From: an uncultured Treponema sp.
GTDB taxonomy: Bacteria; Spirochaetota; Spirochaetia; Treponematales; Treponemataceae
Assembly (NCBI GenBank): GCA_949300145.1
Contig: CASGDA010000011.1
Location: 30,537 to 94,536 of the forward strand
Reading direction: 5' to 3'
Length of the DNA: 64,000 nucleotides
In this document: positions 63,155 to 64,000 of the stretch, piece by piece
Position numbering within the stretch: the stretch's first letter is position 1
Layout: every line of letters starts with the position of its first letter
The notes under the pieces: generated by a model
Told to the model about the DNA's origin: nothing
Databases searched by the model: none
What the model saw: only the letters and a program-made list of their open reading frames with translations
Made by a program: the position numbers and the translations under genes

Positions 63155-63808
63155 ATGAAAATGAAAATTTTGCCGGTTTTTTTATGTATCTTTGCCCTGG
63201 TGGTATTAACCTCCTGTTTTGATTCCGTTCAGTCAATATCATACGATAAAGGAAAATACTATTGGTACATGAAATTCACCGTATCAAAGGATTTGATGGA
63301 GCTGTCCGGGGAAGACACGGATTCTTTTTTCAAAGACTTTGACGAAAATAATATTGCAAAACTTCCCGATTCAGTGACTATTAAACCGGTGGATACGGAA
63401 TTCGAATTGGGTATGGAAATATCCGCATATTTGGATCCCAAAACAAAAAACGAAGATGAAAAAATACTCCTTCCAACAAAATCCGGCAATGAATACCGTA
63501 TCTTGTTTTTTGCAGGGATTTTGGATTCCTTTAATTCATCGGATTTTTCAGACAGCAGCGAAAGGGAAATGGCTCAAATGATGCTTCTTTTCGCCAAGTT
63601 CCGTGTCATGGTGGGGAAAAATATTATCCCCCATGCGGAAGGCGCATACTTTGCAGCCCGGGATAATTCCTGGTATGGCGAGGATTACAAATTGCCGGTA
63701 TACGACTACGGAAACTGCTATTGCGTGGAAGTCCCCTGTTTAGTCCTTTTTGAATCGGAACAGTATGATGTGTCGCATATTGTTTTTGTGAAAAACATCG
63801 GCCTGTAA
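63155..63808 (+). CDS. Lipoprotein of unknown function
   Basis: 217 residues from ATG 63155 with GAGGA 5 nt upstream; a longer upstream frame begins in non-coding DNA. Lipoprotein signal MKMKILPVFLCIFALVVL with lipobox LTSC (Cys about 21). The mature part is a small mixed alpha/beta protein (FDSVQSISYDKGKYYWYMKF, LPDSVTIKPVDTEFELGMEI). No family recognised; resembles the many short envelope lipoproteins of spirochaetes in style only. Confidence 0.75.
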   Translation: MKMKILPVFLCIFALVVLTSCFDSVQSISYDKGKYYWYMKFTVSKDLMELSGEDTDSFFKDFDENNIAKLPDSVTIKPVDTEFELGMEISAYLDPKTKNEDEKILLPTKSGNEYRILFFAGILDSFNSSDFSDSSEREMAQMMLLFAKFRVMVGKNIIPHAEGAYFAARDNSWYGEDYKLPVYDYGNCYCVEVPCLVLFESEQYDVSHIVFVKNIGL

Positions 63809-63881
63809 AATTTAAATTAGATTTCATTCATATTAGTGAATTTACACTGGAAGAATGACTTTAATTGAACAAAAAGAAATA

Positions 63882-64000
63882 CTACAATGCGGACTCAACC
63901 CTCACAAAAGCGGTTCCTGTCCCCTCATCGTAAAAGCTCTCTGTGACTGAATACGGAATTCCCTTTGCTGCAAGGGTTGAAATCGTTTCGTAAAGCCTGT
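63882..64000 (-). CDS. C-terminal end of an unidentified protein (cut by window edge)
   Basis: 39 codons entering from the right edge to a TAG at 63882: RLYETISTLAAKGIPYSVTE, then FYDEGTGTAFVRVESAL. Reads like real protein, but too short to assign. Confidence 0.45.
   Translation of the reverse strand, partial: RLYETISTLAAKGIPYSVTESFYDEGTGTAFVRVESAL

Overview
The window reads like chromosome of a Treponema-type spirochaete, with moderate confidence. Nearly all of it is dense bacterial coding sequence of middling GC with many lipoproteins. The spirochaete-like signals are the gene set (a bacterial XPB helicase with a coupled partner, a TPR protein with a nuclease-like tail, HtpG, an Mce/Mla lipid-transport operon without MlaC, a DPE2-like malQ and cellobiose phosphorylase) and the lack of any obvious phage or plasmid backbone.

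Layout: 1-3.1 kb is a leftward mlaE-mlaF-mlaD-lipoprotein operon. 3.2-12 kb holds htpG, a PflX-like radical SAM gene with a one-base frame break at its start, a YtcJ-like amidohydrolase lipoprotein, tRNA-Leu(CAA), tex and rsmG. 11.5-12.5 kb is a wrecked pair, a GtrB-like glycosyltransferase and a GtrA-like flippase, joined tail to tail at an 8-bp palindrome. 12.6-21 kb is an envelope and division cluster: TPR protein, a protein joining an Hsp70 peptide-binding-like domain to LysM, lytic transglycosylase, uppP and ftsK. 20.7-27.9 kb carries a cation symporter, an orphan PAS histidine kinase, an SDR-like protein, mnmE and malQ, with malQ translationally coupled to a giant GH13 enzyme. 31.6-45.7 kb holds an Fe-S flavoprotein, M15 peptidase, GH18 lipoprotein, uraA, U32 peptidase, CPBP protease, sirtuin, AI-2E family permease, azlCD and a nagB-cellobiose phosphorylase operon. 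That operon has a leader of about 250 nt containing a terminator-like hairpin. 46-51.9 kb has the XPB pair, an unknown secreted protein and a zincin.

52.0-62.3 kb is a type I restriction island ordered hsdM, Bro-N/Fic, AlbA-type ATPase, hsdS, RloC-type anticodon nuclease, hsdR. HsdM has lost its S-adenosylmethionine and catalytic core through an apparent in-frame deletion. The Fic gene is split at an A-run in the -1 direction. The RloC-like protein keeps its ATPase motifs, a CxxC zinc hook and the R-x3-E...H residues expected of an anticodon nuclease. This is the main accessory defence locus.

A genome-scale signal also emerges. At least nine genes have a good -35/-10 pair whose -10 hexamer ends only 6-7 nt before the start codon, so their transcripts should begin at or next to the start codon (leaderless mRNA). 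In several cases this also fixes the start codon. Five genes carry small frame breaks; some may be sequencing errors, and each is reported separately.
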